Below are positions 32,553-43,979 of a stretch of DNA of 64,000 nucleotides, piece by piece. Source of the DNA: Rebecca billardiae RCC1528. Its lineage: Eukaryota; Haptophyta. How positions within the stretch are numbered: position 1 is the first letter of the stretch; every line of letters begins with the position of its first letter. The translations under genes were made by a program, and so were the position numbers. The DNA is taken from contig OZ251223.1 of NCBI GenBank assembly GCA_965240325.2, positions 3,844,001 to 3,908,000 on the forward strand. Reading direction: 5' to 3'. The notes beneath the pieces were generated by a model, which saw nothing but the letters and a program-made list of their open reading frames with translations, had not been told where the DNA came from and did no database searches.

Positions 32553-32589
32553 ATTGGCCTTGATTGGCCCTTCCTCCCGCCTTGATTGG
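32553..32589 (-). promoter_or_regulatory. Three CCAAT boxes upstream of the MYB gene
   Basis: ATTGG (CCAAT on the minus strand) occurs at 32553-32557, 32563-32567 and 32585-32589, 233-269 bp before the MYB ATG. Spacings are 10 and 22 bp, about one and two helical turns. Confidence 0.5.
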
Positions 32590-32833
32590 ACTGTGCAAGA
32601 CTGGGAGTTAATAGAGTGCGCGCGCAAGCGCACTCTCCGGCAAAAGGGGGCTTGCAACTCTGAGCTTTGGTGCTCGAAGACTTATTCCCGGATTGTGACC
32701 CGCCGAGCCGGAACCTGGCTGAGAGTCCAGCCAAACAGCCACGGGCAGTCGGGCACTCGCCACTCCGGCAGTCGTCCGGGCACAGCGTGATCCGGCGGTG
32801 GGTAGTCAAATCCACGTAGTCACGCGACGCGCG

Positions 32834-33967
32834 CTAGAGGGGGCGAGGAAGCGGTCGCACGGACGCCGCTGGCGACCACTCGATGGCGGTCGGCGACGGC
32901 CCGCACCACGCCCACGGCGCGGTCGCCGCCACCTGCGCAGTCAGCCAGCGCACGCCGTGTGCCAGCACTGCACACACGGCGGGCTCTTGCTCGCTGCCGA
33001 CGGCGCCTGCTGCGCTGCGTGAGTCGCGCATCGCGCTCGCCGAGTACGCGCGCACGCACGCGCAGCTGTCCTCGGCGGCGCTCGGCAACGCCACAACGAG
33101 CATGCCCGACGCACCGCCGTCCCAGCAGCACATGCCCGCGGGTGTCCGCGCGCGCGCCGGGTCCGCGCCTTGCGCCGGCTGAGAAACGCTCGCGCACGTG
33201 AGCACGTAGGGAGCACCCCAGGCCGAGCCCACCTGCACGCGTCGAAGGATCGTGGCGATCATCTCGTCGGGTAGCACGCTCAGAGGGCTGTGACGGTCAC
33301 GCCGGCCAGCGAAGAGCACGCGCGCGATGTGCCACGGCGCGGGAAGTGCGTGCCGGGGGCCGAGCAGTCCGCGTAGCGCTTCGAGGGGGCGCGCGTGCTG
33401 TGCATCGCACTGGCGAGCAAGCAGCAGCAGCGGCACGCGCCGGCGATGGCGCTCGGCGAGAATGGAGGCGCGGTGGACGATGCCACGGACGTCAGCCATC
33501 TGCACGTCGTCGGTCAGGTCGACCGCGACGACGAGAGCGTCTGCCCGCCGCAGTGACTCGCTCGCCGGGTGCATGAACGCCCGCAGCGGCAGCGACGGGT
33601 TGAACGGATCACGCAGGTCGCCGCACTGCACGAAGCGCAGGTCGAGGTCGAGGCGTGCGCGGCCGGCAGCACGCTCGAATGAGATGAGTGTCCTCACGCA
33701 TGTGCTATCCTGCTCCCCGAGGTTGACTATCGGCACGAGCGCCTGCCGGCGCACATAGCCCAAGTTGCGCAGCACACTCATGCCCGCTCGCGCGACTGCC
33801 GAGAAGATGCGCCCTGCGACGCGACGGACGAGAAGGACGCGCGCAGCGCAGACAAAGACGACGATCAGGGACGCGTACCGCGTTTGCGCGACCGCCCCGC
33901 GGCCGACGCTCGGATGCGGGGCGATGGGGGATTGAACACCCTGCTCGGCCAGCAGGGGCGACGCCAT
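32834..33967 (-). CDS. Membrane-anchored protein with degenerate Arf/SRPRB-like G domain (candidate)
   Basis: Predicted 377 aa from ATG 33967; an ATG at 34069 gives 411 aa. Near the N-terminus a hydrophobic helix (YASLIVVFVCAARVLLVRR) precedes a region with the layout of an Arf-like GTPase. That layout is a VPIVNLGEQDSTCVRTLISF segment where the P-loop should be, then RADALVVAVDLTDDVQ as beta-strand 4, and RVPLLLLARQCDAQHARPLE where NKxD should be. The GKS/T of the P-loop and the Asn-Lys of NKxD are missing. The C-terminal third is Ala/Ser/Cys-rich, with a SVLPDEMIATILRRV segment reminiscent of an F-box helix. A transmembrane helix followed by an Arf-like fold resembles SRP receptor beta. This assignment is inference from residue patterns only. 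Confidence 0.5.
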   Translation of the reverse strand: MASPLLAEQGVQSPIAPHPSVGRGAVAQTRYASLIVVFVCAARVLLVRRVAGRIFSAVARAGMSVLRNLGYVRRQALVPIVNLGEQDSTCVRTLISFERAAGRARLDLDLRFVQCGDLRDPFNPSLPLRAFMHPASESLRRADALVVAVDLTDDVQMADVRGIVHRASILAERHRRRVPLLLLARQCDAQHARPLEALRGLLGPRHALPAPWHIARVLFAGRRDRHSPLSVLPDEMIATILRRVQVGSAWGAPYVLTCASVSQPAQGADPARARTPAGMCCWDGGASGMLVVALPSAAEDSCACVRAYSASAMRDSRSAAGAVGSEQEPAVCAVLAHGVRWLTAQVAATAPWAWCGPSPTAIEWSPAASVRPLPRPL

Positions 33968-34389
33968 GCTGCCGATGTGATGCGAGCAAGAGCAGAATTG
34001 CCAGCAGACTTCTGGGGGTTTGTATCTGGGCGGCTGTAACGCTCCTCGGAGAGTCTCACAGCCAGTCATCTCGTGGAGGCGACGACGACCCTGAGTGACT
34101 GGTGCGTCTTTGACCTTAGCCCGACCGGGCGGACCGCGACTGAGTCTGACGTACTGACCGTCGCCCGTCGGTCACTGTCACTGACGACTAAAACCAGGTT
34201 ACCGGCAGTCGGCACGGGACCGGTCACACTGTCTGACACTCGGAGCCGGTGCGGTGGCGGTACCGTCGGAGCCGGAGGAGGGCGTCACTCCGATGCACGG
34301 GCACATCACGCACGAGACGCCCGGCGGCAGCTCCACCCCTGCTCACAACGGCGGCGCTGGCAGCACACCCGCAAGGCGCCGTCGATCGA

Positions 34390-35499
34390 TCAGATCAGCT
34401 TGGACGAGCTCAGCCGCGTGTGTAGAAGCCGCACACCTTTGTCCTCGTTCGGGTGTGCCTGCTGCGCGCTGATCTCCTTGGCGATCTTTTGGATTCTCGC
34501 CGCGGTCATCACCATGTTGAAGCCCCGCCTCAGCCGCACCTCCGCCGCGTACGCGCGCAGCATGTCGACAACGGACTCGTGCACTGAGATCGTGCCCTCG
34601 CCCGTGATGAACGGGTGCTCGAGCGCGTCCTTGGCCGCCGGCCTCGAGATCGGGTCAAAGGTGAGCAGCCTGCGCACAAAGTCCTGCGCGCGGTCCGAGA
34701 CGCCCGCGTCGCTGAAGTTGAGCTCGATGCGGTCCTTCGTCACCGCCGCCTTGAGCTCGTCGACCGAGCGCGCCTTCACAGGGTGCCGACCGACCAGCAG
34801 GATGTGCGCGATGATGCCCACGGCCCAGATGTCGACCTTGGGCCCGTGCGCGACCGAGTTGCGCAGCCAGATCTCCGGGCTCATGTAGAGCGGGGTGCCG
34901 CACTCGCCAGGTGCCGCCTCGTTCGTCTTCGTCGCGAGGCCAAAGTCGGTCAGGACGATCGATTCGAAGTCGTCCGCACGCATCATGAGCAGGTTCTCGA
35001 ACTTGAGGTCCCTGTGCACGTAGTCGTTCTCGTGCAAGAAGGCCACGCCCTGCAGCACGCGCTTCAGGATGGTCTGCGCGACCTTCTCGGTGATCTGCAC
35101 ATTGTCCTTCGCGATGATGTCTGCGAGCTCACCGTGGGCGCGGTCCATCACAATGTAGAGCTTCTCCTTTGTTTCGAACGAGCCGCGGAACGGGATGATG
35201 GTGTCCGTCTCGTCGTCCGCATCGGTCAGGGCCTGGAGCGCGGCGATCTCGTTGCGCACCTGCTCGATCACCGCGGCAAAGTCGGCTGGATCGATGTCTG
35301 CCGACGGACGCTCCTTCGATATGGCCTTGATGGCCACCTCAGAGCCATCAGCCTTCGACGTGCCCGCATACACGACGCCAAACGCACCCGAGCCAAGCTT
35401 CTCACCAAACTTGTACGCCTTCTCGATGTACACGTTCGATGAGGGGCGTCGATTCCTCGGGGCATCCGCCCCTGTGTCCAGCATGCGCTGACCAGTCAT
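34390..35499 (-). CDS. CaMK-like serine/threonine protein kinase
   Basis: Predicted 369 aa, one exon. A complete kinase domain spans about residues 29-300. It has the Gly-rich loop LGSGAFGVVY, the catalytic Lys in VAIKAISK, the catalytic loop VHRDLKFENLL, DFGLATK, a SPEIW segment in place of APE, and DIWAVGIIAHILLVGRHPV. The DFD/DFG order and HPFI end are typical of the CaMK group. A C-terminal extension (VDMLRAYAAEVRLRRGFNM) could be a calmodulin-binding or autoinhibitory helix; this is a guess from its basic amphipathic look. The catalytic residues look intact, so the enzyme is probably active. It is divergent from the following long protein gene. Confidence 0.88.
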   Translation of the reverse strand: MTGQRMLDTGADAPRNRRPSSNVYIEKAYKFGEKLGSGAFGVVYAGTSKADGSEVAIKAISKERPSADIDPADFAAVIEQVRNEIAALQALTDADDETDTIIPFRGSFETKEKLYIVMDRAHGELADIIAKDNVQITEKVAQTILKRVLQGVAFLHENDYVHRDLKFENLLMMRADDFESIVLTDFGLATKTNEAAPGECGTPLYMSPEIWLRNSVAHGPKVDIWAVGIIAHILLVGRHPVKARSVDELKAAVTKDRIELNFSDAGVSDRAQDFVRRLLTFDPISRPAAKDALEHPFITGEGTISVHESVVDMLRAYAAEVRLRRGFNMVMTAARIQKIAKEISAQQAHPNEDKGVRLLHTRLSSSKLI

Positions 35500-35852
35500 G
35501 CTCGGCGCGCCGCCGCTGGGTGCGACGGCCTCGCTCGCCCCCGCGGGAAGGAGGTGAGCTGGAGCAAGCTGCCTGCTGGAGGCTGCGCCGCCCGCCTTGG
35601 GAGTAGCAGTTTGGAGGCGGCCGTGCTCGCCTCGAGCGACCTTGGCGATGAGTCGATGAGACGATGACGTACGTCTGCTTCAACATTAAATACCCCCATA
35701 CTGTAGTGCGATCTCCCGCGACGGACAGTCAATCTCGGGCCGAAGCGAAGTTGCAAAGTGAAACGGGCGCGCGTGCGCAGCAGCCAGCAACCAGCGCGTT
35801 GGCTCGAAAGTCGAAAGTGGCGCTGCGCAGCAGGCGAGCTTCGTCGCCGGCC
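35500..35852. promoter_or_regulatory. Putative bidirectional promoter, kinase / 886-aa protein gene
   Basis: A 353-bp gap separates divergent ATGs, the widest of the head-to-head gaps. No specific element was identified. Confidence 0.35.
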
Positions 35853-38655
35853 ATGGAGTCGGCTGTGGCGTTCGCCCCGGCTGAGGCCCTCCAGGACGAG
35901 GGCACGCAGCGCGTCCTCGCCGCGTATCACGCAGCGCTGCACGCAGTCTTCGAGTGCTACGCCGTGCATGGCAACCCGCAGCGCCGCCACGCCACCTTTG
36001 ACGACGCGCAGGTGCACGGCCACCGCCTGGATCGTGTCGCATGGCTCAACTTTGTGCAGGACTTGCTCATCCACTCCTATCGCGCCCAGTCGCGCGGGCA
36101 GCAGGCTGTACGTCTCGCCGCTTGCCAGATTTTTGCGCGCCTTAAATCGAGCAAGCGCGTCAAGCACAACACGCTCAGCTTTGACGAGTTCAGCGCGTGC
36201 GTGTGCCACCTTGCTCTGACGCTCACGCTCACGCCGAGCGCGGGGCTCGCGGACGCGCTGGTCCGCATCTTCGAGCGGCTCGGCACGCTGTGCGAGACAC
36301 CTGGCACTCGTCTGCACCACGCGCAAGTGAGCGCCAGCCTCTGGCCGACGACGGATGGCGCGATGTCGTCTCCGCACTCGCCGCGCACGAGAGCCCAACC
36401 AGCCGCTGGCCGCGCCGTGGCTCCGCGCGAGCAGCCACCGTCGCAGCGCTCGCCTGTGCCGAGCTCGGGCTCCCCGCGCGGACGCCAGCCGCCGGGGAGA
36501 GACGGCTTCGCCACAACCCGTCACGTGGAGGAGACGTTGCTCGGCGCGTCGACGAGCCCGCCGCGCGCGGTTGCCAAGCCAGAGCGCTCACCGGGCCGCA
36601 CACGCGCGCCCGGCTTCGAGCCGCCCTACTCTGGCGCACGCCCGCGAGGCGCACCGCCCGCGGCGGCGCGCATGAAGCTGTCACCCACGTCTCGGTCCTC
36701 GCCGCGCTCGCCGTCGCCGGCGTCCTCGCCTCGCTCCGCCTCGCCCGGCTGGTCGACGCCTTTGTGGCACGACGGCGGGCGCCGCGGCGCGCAGCCGCCG
36801 CAGGGCACGCCGTCCGCGGGCCGGATGAGCCTGCCTGCAGATGCTGCGGTGGCGGCAGGGGCGAGAGCGGCGGCGATGCGCAGCAGCCTTGTGCCGCAGC
36901 GCCGCTACAGTGCGTCGCCGGACGCGCAGGGCCCGCGCCCTCCGCTTGGCCGCACGGACGCGGTGGCCATCGCCGCGCGCGGGCTCGAGCGCGCGGCCGC
37001 GCTTGCGCGCAGGGGTGGCGCCGGCGTTGGGGGCGCCCAACGCGCCGGCGCGTGTGCGCCGCTGGGGCAGGCGCTTGGCGCAGGCGCGTCGTCTCCCCCG
37101 CGCCGATCTCAGCGTCCGCCTTCGCCGGGGAGTGCGGGCTCGGCACGGCCGCACCACGTGCGGCCCCCGACCTCGCCGCCCCGCTCGGACGGCCGCTCCG
37201 CGTCCTCTGCGGCCAACTCACCCTACGGTGCGCGGCTGCTCGTCAGCCCGGCCACCAAGTGCTCCTCGCCGCGCTCGGCCGCGAGCACGGCGCAGTCGAC
37301 GACGGGCTCGCCTGCGCTCGGCCGCGGCGCCGGGCGCGGGCCCAGGCCCAGCGGGCGCTGTGCGGTCTCAGGCGCGGCCTCTTGCTCGCCGCAGGGCGCG
37401 GACAACTACAGCGGCGCGCGCGCGGCGCAGCTCAGCAGCCAGGTGGCCAACTACAGCGAGCTGCTGCGCGCGTGTGGCCTCTCGCCTGCCGAGCGGGCCG
37501 CCAAGGACACGCGCGCGTCAGTCGGCCGCGCGAACTGGATCGCTCTGACCGCTGCGCATCGTGACGTCTCCACACCGCCGTCCGCACGCAGCCCTGCTGT
37601 CCACGAGGCCCGCGCCGTCCAGCCTGGGCCAAGCTCAGCCAGTCGCGCGCGAGCCGACTCGAGCGGACGGGGCCGCCCCGGCGCACCGCCGAGCGCGGGC
37701 GCGCACGCGCAGACCCCGCCGCGTGCCGCGCAGCGGCCGAGGGTCGAGGCGACGTCGCCCCATGGCTCCGTCGGAGAGCCGATGGAGATCTTTCACACGT
37801 CTGTCTCGCTCGCGCCGCCTGCGCCGGCCGGCTTGGCCGCTGCACCGCCGGAGCGCACCGCCGCCGGCGTGCCCGGGCCTGGCGCAGAGGTGAGCTGCCC
37901 GGACAGCGGCGCGGACACGCCCGCGTCGCCCGAGCATGCGCGAGGCGCGCGCGCTGCGGGCGCCTCGCGCGAGGCTCCGTCTGCAGAAGGGCATGCCGAC
38001 GTGTCCCCCGGACCGAGGTGCGCTCGCCGCGTGCGCGCTCGAGTGCCGTGCGCTAAGGCGTCCGCGCGCGTTCGGGGGCGCGGGGTCGCGTGCCTCGCCC
38101 CCGCTGGTCTCTCACTCACACGTGCGCGCCACGCACGCGTCCGTGCGCGCGCTCTGCAGCCCGCCGGCATCCTCCGCTCCCGAGCCCGACGGCCAGCACG
38201 CCGACGGCGTGTGGAACCTGAGCGACCTGCGCGGCGTGGGGACGGGCAACATGGACGAGCTGCGCGCGCGCGTGCTTGCCACCGGTGCGGAGTCGGTGGC
38301 GGCGTGGCTGAACGTGCTGCCGCCGCGCCCTTCAAGCACGCTGGAGCAGGTGGAGCCCGCTACGCCGCGCAGACGATCGCGCTCATCCGCAACGGCTCGC
38401 ATCTTCATCCAAGCAACGGCGACATGCGCCATCGGCTTTGCCGCGGCTGCGCTGCTCTTCGCCGAGCCCAATCGCGCGGGCAGCGTCTGGAGGCACGTCG
38501 CCGATGTGCGTGGTGCTGCGCACGACATGGCGTGTGCGCTGCGCACAGGCAGCACCCGCCTCGTTGAGATCGTCGAGCCCGCTTGGCAATTTGTTGCCGG
38601 GCACACGGGCACCGCCTTCGCCCGGCTCGTGGGATCGACGAACGTAAGTCACTGA
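35853..38655 (+). CDS. Long Pro/Ser/Arg-rich protein with N-terminal helical domain and C-terminal membrane helix (2 exons)
   Basis: Predicted 886 aa. Exons are 35853-38017 and 38160-38655, joined in phase 2 with a GTGCGC donor and CAG acceptor. The frame changes cleanly from one open frame to the other there. The first ~140 residues form a structured helical domain (LAAYHAALHAVFECYAVHGN, then LDRVAWLNFVQDLLIHSY and LSFDEFSACVCHLALTL), reminiscent of EF-hand-like helices, but I cannot name the family. About 550 residues of Ser/Pro/Arg/Gly-rich disordered sequence follow. Exon 2 encodes a folded segment (WNLSDLRGVGTGNMDELRAR) and one hydrophobic helix (ATCAIGFAAAALLFAEP) near the end. A membrane-tethered scaffold is possible. 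The start was chosen as the first ATG after the promoter region; the frame is open further 5'. Confidence 0.7.
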
Positions 38656-38684
38656 CCTGACTGACCGCGCGTAGACGTCATGTT

Positions 38685-38761
38685 ATGACCGCGTTCCGCG
38701 GTCCTTCCGTAGAACCAACGTAGTAAGGGGCGCGCGGTGCACCCTTCGTCGGCTGCTGTCT
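38685..38761 (+). repeat. Dispersed repeat 2, copy A
   Basis: A 77-bp unit begins ATGACCGCGTTCCGCGGTCC and includes CGTAGAACCAACGTAGTAAG. It is almost identical to the opposite-strand copy at 50790-50866 and more distantly related to 60035-60111. Confidence 0.85.
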
Positions 38762-38913
38762 GCTTACTACTTATTTATAGCAGTCTGTCTGTCTGACATG
38801 GTCACTGATGATCGGTGTGAACACTGTGAACAGTTCGTATGACGCCTCGCGGAGCTCGAATGTGCGCGCGGGTCACTCTGCTGTATCTCCGTCTTGCGGC
38901 CGAAGTGGTTCTG

Positions 38914-39248
38914 TCACTTCTGCGCGCTCAGCTCCGCCGGGTAGCTGACCGATCGAGTCGACTTGCTCAAACGTTCGAGCGCAGCTTCGGCAGCGCGCTG
39001 CTGCTCGCGCGCTCACGGCGCTGCCTCGAGCGCATCCATCATGGCATTCATGGCCAGTCCAGCCTTCATCTCCGCCTCCAAGCTCGGCCCACCTGCCTGC
39101 TCACGCGCACCTCGGACGGGTTGGCCTGCGCTGCGTCGGTGGCCGCTGGGTCAGGGTGCCGCTCGATGACGATGGCGACCGTGTTGCCCAACTGCTCGAC
39201 GTTGACGAGCTTATTATTCTGCTGCTTATTGGAGCGGTACCGAGTCAC
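38914..39248 (-). pseudogene. Candidate broken coding sequence (coiled-coil-like)
   Basis: On the minus strand one frame reads KLVNVEQLGNTVAIVIERHP, then shifts frame once. It continues SLEAEMKAGLAMNAMMDALE, meets an in-frame TGA, and goes on in the same frame with QQRAAEAALERLSKSTRSVS to a stop at 38914. The pieces are protein-like and charged, but broken by one frameshift and one stop. No homologue is recognised. Very small introns are conceivable but would be below a plausible size. Confidence 0.3.
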
Positions 39249-39370
39249 CAGGATCCGGAGCCGGAGGACGGCTGTCCGTCTGACGCGATGACTCAGACTG
39301 TCTTGTCTGCTGCTGTCTCATCATCACGTACTCTCGCGGACGCACAGACTAGCAGACTGGCTAGCTAACT

Positions 39371-39955
<585 letters not shown>

Positions 39956-40157
39956 AACTATAGCAGACGACGACCGGACTAAGCCAGTAAGTTCAAGCTC
40001 CCAGGTATAGACATAATAAGCAATCGCGACTGCTAGTAGTATCCTGGAGAGTGTTATGATTCAGATCGATCGACGAAGGCTATCCTGCTGATTATACTAG
40101 CTACTAGTACTACTGCTGAGAGTGACAGCTCGGCTGAGACGATACGGCATCAGGGTT

Positions 40158-40159
<2 letters not shown>

Positions 40160-40249
<90 letters not shown>
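40160..40249. repeat. (CT)n microsatellite
   Basis: Ninety bases of perfect CT repeat. Confidence 0.97.
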
Positions 40250-40250
<1 letters not shown>

Positions 40251-40340
40251 ATGACGATGATAACTGCTGGGGCCTATACTGGGCCTCGAGAGTCGAGTGC
40301 TGGGCCTGGCCCTGTGGCACTACTAAGTCTACTGCTACTA

Positions 40341-40383
40341 TCTATATATATCTATATATAGAGAGAGAGAGAGAGAGATATAT
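40341..40383. repeat. (TA)n/(GA)n microsatellite
   Basis: Short TATATC units are followed by about nine GA repeats and TA. Confidence 0.8.
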
Positions 40384-40715
40384 ACTCTACTGATTACTGA
40401 CGAAGGGCTGTGAGTCATCAGAATACCGTGATTTTACCGTCATCAGTGTACTCAGTGTCAGACCGCGCGACGGCGCGATCGAGAATGATATGAGAGTTAT
40501 GAGATGACAGTGACTTTCAGTGAATTGTTTCAGAGTAGTCACTGCATGCACTCTGCAGCGGCGCCGCACCGTCACTGAGTGACTGGCTGGTGATAGTGCT
40601 GGCGGCCGGACGATTCCAGTCGTACTACTACCGAGGTAGCTCACGCGGACCGGTCAGCCGCTGGGACCAAGCTGCCAATAGGGTCCCGGGCGCCATGGAT
40701 CATCATGCCGATCAG

Positions 40716-43700
40716 TCACTCGTACACCACGGGCTGGCGCTCGGCTGGCTGCCCAAAGTCGGCGGCGCCGTCGTCATCCGGCATGTCCAGGTCGACGTAC
40801 TGCCGCAGGGGGCGCGGGTCGCGCCGGCTGCCGGCGGAGAGTGGCGCGCTCGACAGAAGCGCCGGCTGGGGTGGCTCGCGCGCGTCCATGAAGCCGGCGC
40901 GCTCGTGCGGCCGATCATAGCCGCGCTCGTGCGGCCGGTCGTACCCGCGCGCGCGGCCGCCGCTGCTACCGATCGCGCGCGCCAGCGCCTGCTGCGCGTT
41001 GACGCCGCGCAGCACGACGCGCGCGGCCTGCGGCGGCTTGTGCGGGTCGAGCATGAAGCTCTCGACGTACTTGTCCTGCAGCACGCGCTCGCGCACGCCG
41101 TCGAGCATCTCCGAGTGCTTGTTGTCGATGTGCTTGCGCACAAACTCCGGGCCCTTGAAGCGCTTGCCCGAGAGCGGGCAGAGGAAGACGCCCGCCGACT
41201 CCTCGACAGTGTTGTCCGAGTAGAACTTGTCGAGCGCGGCGCCCAGCTTGGCGCCGTACTCCACGTCCAGGGCGGCCATGCGGCCCACGTACTCGGTGCA
41301 CGCGCCCGCGGCCTGCACGAGCTCGGACGCCCACTCGTCGGCTGCGCGGCGGGCGCGCGGCGGGCGCGCGCGCGGTCGCTCCGCGTCAGCCGGAGCGCGT
41401 GAGAGCGCGGCGCGCGGCGCCGGCCGCGGCGCACCGTCCAGATTGCGCGGCAGCCCGAGCAGCTTGAGCTCGCCCGGCAGGTAGCACGCGCCGCACATCG
41501 AGTTGAGCTCGTCGAGCGAGGTGCACGCGCGGCAGCCAAACACGTGCACGTGGTGCACCTCGCGCAGGTAGCGGCCGAGCAGGTCGAAGCGCGCCATGGG
41601 GGAGAGGCCCTGCGCGCACGCGGCGCGAGGCGGCGGGCGGGCGCGCGCGCGCGGCGGGCGCGCTCCGCGCTCAGACGCGGAGCGAGCGGCGCGCAAGTCC
41701 CAGCCGGCGCTGAGCGCGACTCCTCGGCCCAGCCCAGCCCAGCCCAGCTGAGGTCAGGTGAGCTGAGGCGAGCTGAGGCGAGGTGAGTCAGAGACTTAAA
41801 TATCTTGCGGGCTCTCGGGGCGCGTGGCGCCCTCGCCGTCGTATGCGCTCCTCATTCCCGCGCGGCGTGCACGCCGCCCGCCCGCGCGCCCGCCCGCCCG
41901 CGCGCCCGGCGCGCCGCTGCCGCGTGCGCCACGCACCTCGAGCCGCTCAGCCGGCAGGCCGACGCCGTCCGACGCGCCGTCGGCCGCGTCCGCCGACCCG
42001 CCCGCGGAGCGCAGCCTCCGCGCGTCGTCCAGCTTCTCGCACAGGGGCTCGAGCGCGCGGCACACGCGCGTGATGGCCGCGTCCTCCACGCCGTCCATCT
42101 GCACGATCATCTTCCACGGCCGGCTGAGCGTGAGCTCGGCGGCGAGTGCCTGCGCGCCCGTCGACAGCTCGACACTCAGGCCGTCCAGCCGAGCGCGCGC
42201 ACTCTCCGCGCACGCGCGGCTGCGCGCGGGCCGGCGCGCGCGGCGCGCGCGGCGCGCGTGGCGGGCGGCGGACGCGCCGATCAGCACTCGCGCCGATGGC
42301 GCTCCGACGCGCTCCGACGCGCGCGGCGGGTGGCGCGGCGCGCGCGGCGCGTGCGCGCACCTCGAGTACAGAGCCCACACGTCGCGCACGCGCGGCACCG
42401 ACTGCGGGTCGATGCCCTCGGCGAGCGGCGGCGCGTCCGCGTCGGCCGCCGCGCCCGGGGTGATGCTGAGCAGGTCGACGCTGCGGTACGCGTCGCCCAG
42501 GATGAGCGAGATGTACCCGCTCTCGGGCGCGGCGACCGCCGTCGCCGCATCCCCCTCGCCCGCCACGCACTCGCGCCCGCACGCCGTGGCGAGCACGTCC
42601 ACGTCGGCGCGCGTCGCGGCGTCGGTGAGCGCGCTGCGCAGCAGGACCATGTGCAGCGCCTCCTTGCGAGCGCCGGCGGGGCCTGCCGAGGGGCGCCGGC
42701 CCGAGCGCGAGGCGTCGTCGCGCTCGTCGCCGAGCGCCGCGCCATCGCGTGGCTCGCGCGCGAGCTCGTCGCGCTCGGCGCCCCCGTTGCTGGGCGCGCC
42801 GTCCGCACCGCCGAGCGCGGGCGGAGAGCCGCCGCGCTCGGACGCGGCTCGCGACGCCCTCCGGCGCCGGTGCGAGCCCTCCTCGTCGTCGTCGCCCTCC
42901 TCCCCCTCCATCGTCTCCGCGCCCTCGCCGGCGGCGGGCGCCGCCAGCTGCGGCGCCGCGCCCACCGGCGCGACGTACGCGCGCAGCGCAGCCACGTCGG
43001 TGAGCTCGTTGGCGCGAGCGTGCACGTCCGTGCCCGGCGCTGCGAGGAACACGCGCGCGGCCTCCTTGGCGTCCGCCTCGCGCTGCGCGCGCGTGCGCTC
43101 CAGGACCATCGGGTCGTACCGCATCCGGAACCAGTCCTTCCCCTGGCACTCGGCGAAGAACTGCTCGAGCTGCATCTTGGCGTACTCCGCCTTGTAGTCC
43201 TCGTACTTGAGCTCGGCCGCGGACGGCGTCACGTCGTCGTCCAGCTGAGCCATGAACGCTTTGAAGGACAGCAGGCCGACGGCGCCGCCGCGGAAGCCGC
43301 CGCCGCCGCCCGGGCCGCCGCCGGGACCGCCACCGTACTCGCGGCGCATCGGTCCACCCCGCCCGCCCCCACGCGGTGGCCCACGGAAGTTGCCACCGCG
43401 GCCCATCGAGCGACCGCCGCCGCGGTAGCTACCGACGCCACCGCCGGCACCGCCGCCCCAGTCGGCGTACCGAGGCCGCTTGGCGCCGCCATCGTACGTG
43501 TGACGACGATCGCGGTCATCGTCGTAGTACCGCCGCTCGCCAGCGCCACCGTCCGAATCGCGGCGACCTTGTGGCGCCACATCCCGCCCAAACTCATCGC
43601 GGTACGGCGCGCGTTCGTACGCGTCGCGCCGGCCCCGGTCGTAGTCGTCGGTGGGCGGGTAGTCGTCCAGCGGCCGCTTGCGCGTGTCAGCGGGAACCGC

Positions 43701-43802
43701 GTCGAACGGTATCGTCTGCGGCGCCTCGATCTCGCGCTCGCTGCGAAACCGATCGTAGTGATGCGGCTCGGCGATCTCGTCGCCGTCGTCGAAGGATGCC
43801 AT
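40716..43802 (-). CDS. SRRT: SERRATE/ARS2 RNA-processing protein (4 exons)
   Basis: Predicted 841 aa. Exons are 43802-42361, 42219-41937, 41609-41435 and 41341-40716; all junction phases fit, with GTGCGC or GTGCGT donors. The N-terminus is Asp/Arg/Tyr- and Gly-rich. The SERRATE/ARS2 N-terminal domain follows (LLSFKAFMAQLDDDVTPSAA, then YEDYKAEYAKMQLEQFFAEC). Later come ARFDLLGRYLREVHHVHVF and the zinc-finger signature FLCPLSGKRFKGPEFVRKHI, nearly identical to ARS2. This protein links the nuclear cap-binding complex to miRNA processing and RNA decay. The N- and C-terminal parts lie in different reading frames and are joined only through the introns. It is divergent from the U2AF gene with 177 bp between the ATGs. 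Confidence 0.92.
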
Positions 43803-43979
43803 CGCTAACGCGAGTACTGAGAGTATCCGGATTGTGCTGGGCAAGAGCCCGGAAAAAAAGCTCGGCCAGTCTTCGCCTCCGTTCACGAGTCCGGTGCCGA
43901 CCAGAAGCGGGAAGCGACGAGGCAGTCCTGGATCGAGCATTGTGCGCTCGCGCGCGGACCGCGCGGCGTCGCTGCCTCC
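43803..43979. promoter_or_regulatory. Putative bidirectional promoter, SERRATE/ARS2 / U2AF large subunit
   Basis: 177 bp separate the divergent ATGs of two nuclear RNA-processing genes. A run of A residues lies at 43853-43859. Confidence 0.5.

Noticed and set aside
35664-38567. 967-codon unspliced reading of the 886-aa protein gene
   Set aside because: After 38017 the frame becomes Arg-rich; the phase-matched intron leads to a better second exon.
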